Part shown: piece by piece, positions 59,401-64,000 of the stretch
How the letters are laid out: each line of letters begins with the position of its first letter
How positions within the stretch are numbered: the stretch's first letter is position 1
Assembly: GCA_019828595.1 (NCBI GenBank)
Contig: JAHQRK010000031.1
Coordinates: 62,001-126,000, forward strand
Length of the DNA stretch: 64,000 bases
DNA from: Aphanomyces cochlioides
Lineage: Eukaryota > Oomycota > Saprolegniomycetes > Saprolegniales > Verrucalvaceae
Direction of reading: 5' to 3'
Program-made: the position numbers and the translations under genes
The notes under the pieces: generated by a model
Seen by the model: only the letters and a program-made list of their open reading frames with translations
Databases searched by the model: none
Told to the model about the DNA's origin: nothing

Positions 59401-62400
59401 TAGACTTCATGCTGGCGACTAAATGAAAAGCTTCATATCTGCCAATATTTGTTTGTTGAGAAACCGTGATAGAATCGCTATCACAGTTGCTCAGAATTTT
59501 GCACATTTCAGATCTGTATACTGAAATCAAGTCAAAAACTTGTTTTGAAAATGTTTTTCAGGCAACTGTGATAGATTTCCTATCACACTCTAATACAAAA
59601 AGATCGTGTTTTTATCATAGATGCAGCAGATGTATATAATGACTGCAACTGTGATATGATTCCTATCACACCGAATGACGCAATATGATTGGAAGTTAAT
59701 ATAATAGATTGACTTGACGAAAACACAACATGAACCCCATGAAGAGCACATGTACTATCATGCCTAGTCCTCCTTCATGCTAATTGTAATCGAAAGTTTT
59801 CCTTTTCTGTCTCACGTTGTTCTGTGCCGTTTCTCACTCCGGCTATACAAGAGTACATGTAGTATTGACACATCGAACTCATGCGCTGCAATCTAAGTGA
59901 ATGAGTCATGTACCTTGTAGAGGGTGTTTATTGTGCGTGGGCTGATTCAATAGATTATTGCCCTACTACCTACTGTTCAACTTGTAGAGGGGGATGCGAG
60001 ATTTCTTTTAGACTTTGGCAACATCAAAAGTTTATAGGGTTATGAGGTAGTGGCGAAGGTGTGGAGATCACATCCGTCATCATTATTTATGACTCCTACA
60101 GTTTTGTTTATGCCTTAATTGACTATTCGTATAGTTTTCAAGATATCCACAATGCTTTGTGTTTTGTGCTCGACATTTACATATGCTAACAGTACAAGCA
60201 GGCGAGTGAGCGCATAAAACGTCAACAAGTGTCGTGTTCTGCTGCAGCTAGCCTAGCTTATATCCGTGCTAGACGTTAAATTTATTCAGAGCATCTTTGT
60301 TTCTCGGTTAGACTTCATGCTGGCGACTAAATGAAAAGCTTCATATCTGCCAATATTTGTTTGTTGAGAAACCGTGATAGAATCTCTATCACAGTTGCTC
60401 AGAATTTTGCACATTTCAGATCTGTATACTGAAATCAAGTCAAAAACTTGTTTTGAAAATGTTTTTCAGGCAACTGTGATAGATTTCCTATCACACTCTA
60501 ATACAAAAAGATCGTGTTTTTATCATAGATGCAGCAGATGTATAGAATGACTGCAACTGTGATATGATTCCTATCACACCGAATGACGCAATATGATTGG
60601 AAGTTAATATAATAGATTGACTTGACGAAAACACAACATGAACCCCATGAAGAGCACATGTACTATCATGCCTAGTCCTCCTTCATGCTAATTGTAATCG
60701 AAAGTTTTCCTTTTCTGTCTCACGTTGTTCTGTGCCGTTTCTCACTCCGGCTATACAAGAGTACATGTAATATTGACACATCGAACTCATGCGCTGCAAT
60801 CTAAGTGAATGAGTCATGTACCTTGTAGAGGGTGTTTATTGTGCGTGGGCTGATTCAATAGATTATTGCCCTACTACCTACTGTTCAACTTGTAGAGGGG
60901 GATGCGAGATTTCTTTTAGACTTTGGCAACATCAAAAGTTTATAGGGTTATGAGGTAGTGGCGAAGGTGTGGAGATCACATCCGTCATCATTATTTATGA
61001 CTCCTACAGTTTTGTTTATGCCTTAATTGACTATTCGTATAGTTTTCAAGATATCCACAATGCTTTGTGTTTTGTGCTCGACATTTACATATGCTAACAG
61101 TACAAGCAGGCGAGTGAGCGCATAAAACGTCAACAAGTGTCGTGTTCTGCTGCAGCTAGCCTAGCTTATATCCGTGCTAGACGTTAAATTTATTCAGAGC
61201 ATCTTTGTTTCTCGGTTAGACTTCATGCTGGCGACTAAATGAAAAGCTTCATATCTGCCAATATTTGTTTGTTGAGAAACCGTGATAGAATCTCTATCAC
61301 AGTTGCTCAGAATTTTGCACATTTCAGATCTGTATACTGAAATCAAGTCAAAAACTTGTTTTGAAAATGTTTTTCAGGCAACTGTGATAGATTTCCTATC
61401 ACACTCTAATACAAAAAGATCGTGTTTTTATCATAGATGCAGCAGATGTATAGAATGACTGCAACTGTGATATGATTCCTATCACACCGAATGACGCAAT
61501 ATGATTGGAAGTTAATATAATAGATTGACTTGACGAAAACACAACATGAACCCCATGAAGAGCACATACCAGCAGTACTATCATGCCTAGTCCTCCTTCA
61601 TGCTAATTGTAATCGAAAGTTTTCCTTTTCTGTCTCACGTTGTTCTGTGCCGTTTCTCACTCCGGCTATACAAGAGTACATGTAATATTGACACATCGAA
61701 CTCATGCGCTGCAATCTAAGTGAATGAGTCATGTACCTTGTAGAGGGTGTTTATTGTGCGTGGGCTGATTCAATAGATTATTGCCCTACTACCTACTGTT
61801 CAACTTGTAGAGGGGGATGCGAGATTTCTTTTAGACTTTGGCAACATCAAAAGTTTATAGGGTTATGAGGTAGTGGCGAAGGTGTGGAGATCACATCCGT
61901 CATCATTATTTATGACTCCTACAGTTTTGTTTATGCCTTAATTGACTATTCGTATAGTTTTCAAGATATCCACAATGCTTTGTGTTTTGTGCTCGACATT
62001 TACATATGCTAACAGTACAAGCAGGCGAGTGAGCGCATAAAACGTCAACAAGTGTCGTGTTCTGCTGCAGCTAGCCTAGCTTATATCCGTGCTAGACGTT
62101 AAATTTATTCAGAGCATCTTTGTTTCTCGGTTAGACTTCATGCTGGCGACTAAATGAAAAGCTTCATATCTGCCAATATTTGTTTGTTGAGAAACCGTGA
62201 TAGAATCTCTATCACAGTTGCTCAGAATTTTGCACATTTCAGATCTGTATACTGAAATCAAGTCAAAAACTTGTTTTGAAAATGTTTTTCAGGCAACTGT
62301 GATAGATTTCCTATCACACTCTAATACAAAAAGATCGTGTTTTTATCATAGATGCAGCAGATGTATAGAATGACTGCAACTGTGATATGATTCCTATCAC

Positions 62401-64000
62401 ACCGAATGACGCAATATGATTGGAAGTTAATATAATAGATTGACTTGACGAAAACACAACATGAACCCCATGAAGAGCACATACCAGCAGTACTATCATG
62501 CCTAGTCCTCCTTCATGCTAATTGTAATCGAAAGTTTTCCTTTTCTGTCTCACGTTGTTCTGTGCCGTTTCTCACTCCGGCTATACAAGAGTACATGTAA
62601 TATTGACACATCGAACTCATGCGCTGCAATCTAAGTGAATGAGTCATGTACCTTGTAGAGGGTGTTTATTGTGCGTGGGCTGATTCAATAGATTATTGCC
62701 CTACTACCTACTGTTCAACTTGTAGAGGGGGATGCGAGATTTCTTTTAGACTTTGGCAACATCAAAAGTTTATAGGGTTATGAGGTAGTGGCGAAGGTGT
62801 GGAGATCACATCCGTCATCATTATTTATGACTCCTACAGTTTTGTTTATGCCTTAATTGACTATTCGTATAGTTTTCAAGATATCCACAATGCTTTGTGT
62901 TTTGTGCTCGACATTTACATATGCTAACAGTACAAGCAGGCGAGTGAGCGCATAAAACGTCAACAAGTGTCGTGTTCTGCTGCAGCTAGCCTAGCTTATA
63001 TCCGTGCTAGACGTTAAATTTATTCAGAGCATCTTTGTTTCTCGGTTAGACTTCATGCTGGCGACTAAATGAAAAGCTTCATATCTGCCAATATTTGTTT
63101 GTTGAGAAACCGTGATAGAATCTCTATCACAGTTGCTCAGAATTTTGCACATTTCAGATCTGTATACTGAAATCAAGTCAAAAACTTGTTTTGAAAATGT
63201 TTTTCAGGCAACTGTGATAGATTTCCTATCACACTCTAATACAAAAAGATCGTGTTTTTATCATAGATGCAGCAGATGTATAGAATGACTGCAACTGTGA
63301 TATGATTCCTATCACACCGAATGACGCAATATGATTGGAAGTTAATATAATAGATTGACTTGACGAAAACACAACATGAACCCCATGAAGAGCACATACC
63401 AGCAGTACTATCATGCCTAGTCCTCCTTCATGCTAATTGTAATCGAAAGTTTTCCTTTTCTGTCTCACGTTGTTCTGTGCCGTTTCTCACTCCGGCTATA
63501 CAAGAGTACATGTAATATTGACACATCGAACTCATGCGCTGCAATCTAAGTGAATGAGTCATGTACCTTGTAGAGGGTGTTTATTGTGCGTGGGCTGATT
63601 CAATAGATTATTGCCCTACTACCTACTGTTCAACTTGTAGAGGGGGATGCGAGATTTCTTTTAGACTTTGGCAACATCAAAAGTTTATAGGGTTATGAGG
63701 TAGTGGCGAAGGTGTGGAGATCACATCCGTCATCATTATTTATGACTCCTACAGTTTTGTTTATGCCTTAATTGACTATTCGTATAGTTTTCAAGATATC
63801 CACAATGCTTTGTGTTTTGTGCTCGACATTTACATATGCTAACAGTACAAGCAGGCGAGTGAGCGCATAAAACGTCAACAAGTGTCGTGTTCTGCTGCAG
63901 CTAGCCTAGCTTATATCCGTGCTAGACGTTAAATTTATTCAGAGCATCTTTGTTTCTCGGTTAGACTTCATGCTGGCGACTAAATGAAAAGCTTCATATC
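50494..64000. repeat. Tandem satellite, about 14.8 copies of a 915 bp unit
   Basis: The period was measured from a landmark palindrome at 50514, 51429, 52344, 53259, 54174, 55089, 56004, 56919, 57827, 58742, 59650, 60558, 61466, 62381 and 63296. Steps are 915, or 908 where a 7 bp block (ACCAGCA) is missing (near 57,020, 58,843, 59,751 and 60,659). Units differ by only a few bases. The array continues past the window end. No conserved long ORF, rRNA or tRNA is present in the unit. Confidence 0.98.
51245..51449. repeat. Cluster of three palindromes within the satellite unit (second unit shown)
   Basis: P2 at 51245-51263 (GTGATAG-AATCG-CTATCAC), P3 at 51346-51366 (TGTGATAG-ATTTC-CTATCACA) and P1 at 51429-51449 (TGTGATA-TGATTCC-TATCACA). 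The arms are shared while loops differ. CTATCACAGTTG beside P2 and CAACTGTGATAG beside P3 also form a 12 bp inverted pair. The set recurs in each unit. Confidence 0.9.

Noticed and set aside
50494..64000. CRISPR-like array because of regular short palindromes
   Set aside because: Spacing is 731, 101 and 83 bp inside a 915 bp unit with identical spacers: a satellite, not a CRISPR.
50494..64000. rDNA or 5S gene cluster
   Set aside because: No segment of the unit resembles 5S, 5.8S, 18S or 28S rRNA or a pol III gene.

Overview
The window looks like repeat-rich nuclear DNA of an oomycete, most likely a saprolegnialean such as Aphanomyces or a relative. This is inferred from an elicitin-like gene pair, a MAP kinase with an N-terminal PH domain, an LRR receptor-like TKL kinase, 43-69 nt introns, and plant-type mariner transposases carrying an intron. 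No prokaryotic operon structure, rRNA gene or CRISPR array was seen.

Positions 1-17,000 are a gene graveyard. A DDE transposase tail and its convergent companion gene each carry one in-frame stop. An LRR-transmembrane kinase is frameshifted. Two nested PIF/Harbinger-like elements follow. Next is a 3.8 kb Mutator-like element (MULE; 108 bp inverted ends, 9 bp target duplication, broken transposase, a dead mariner inside it). It is followed 47 bp later by a 1.84 kb foldback element, also with a 9 bp duplication. Behind these lie fragments of a Myb/SANT-like gene, a broken PWWP-domain gene and an unrecognised gene.

Positions 17,000-35,400 are one elicitin-like gene exploded over 18 kb. Its tail (17,048-17,185), middle (25,354-25,487) and head (35,086-35,386) lie in order on the minus strand. 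They are separated by a chromodomain Ty3/gypsy element (5 bp duplication GGAGC; itself hosting a MITE and an apparently intact mariner) and by a large foldback element (9 bp duplication CGACGCCGT). The foldback hosts a second Ty3/gypsy element (identical 412 bp LTRs, duplication GGAAG) and a hAT-like MITE (8 bp duplication).

Positions 36,000-46,000 hold a Ty1/copia element, a second elicitin-like copy with one frameshift, and two more broken mariner elements.

Positions 46,500-50,416 are an island of three apparently functional host genes. They are an ATG101-like autophagy factor, a seven-exon membrane protein with ankyrin repeats, and a five-exon PH-domain MAP kinase. The exon sums of both multi-exon models are exact multiples of three.

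From about 50,494 to the end of the window lies a tandem satellite of about 14.8 copies of a 915 bp unit. Each unit carries three related palindromes with TGTGATA/TATCACA arms. The array begins only about 78 bp upstream of the MAP kinase start codon. It has no recognised coding function and is the most unusual object in the window.
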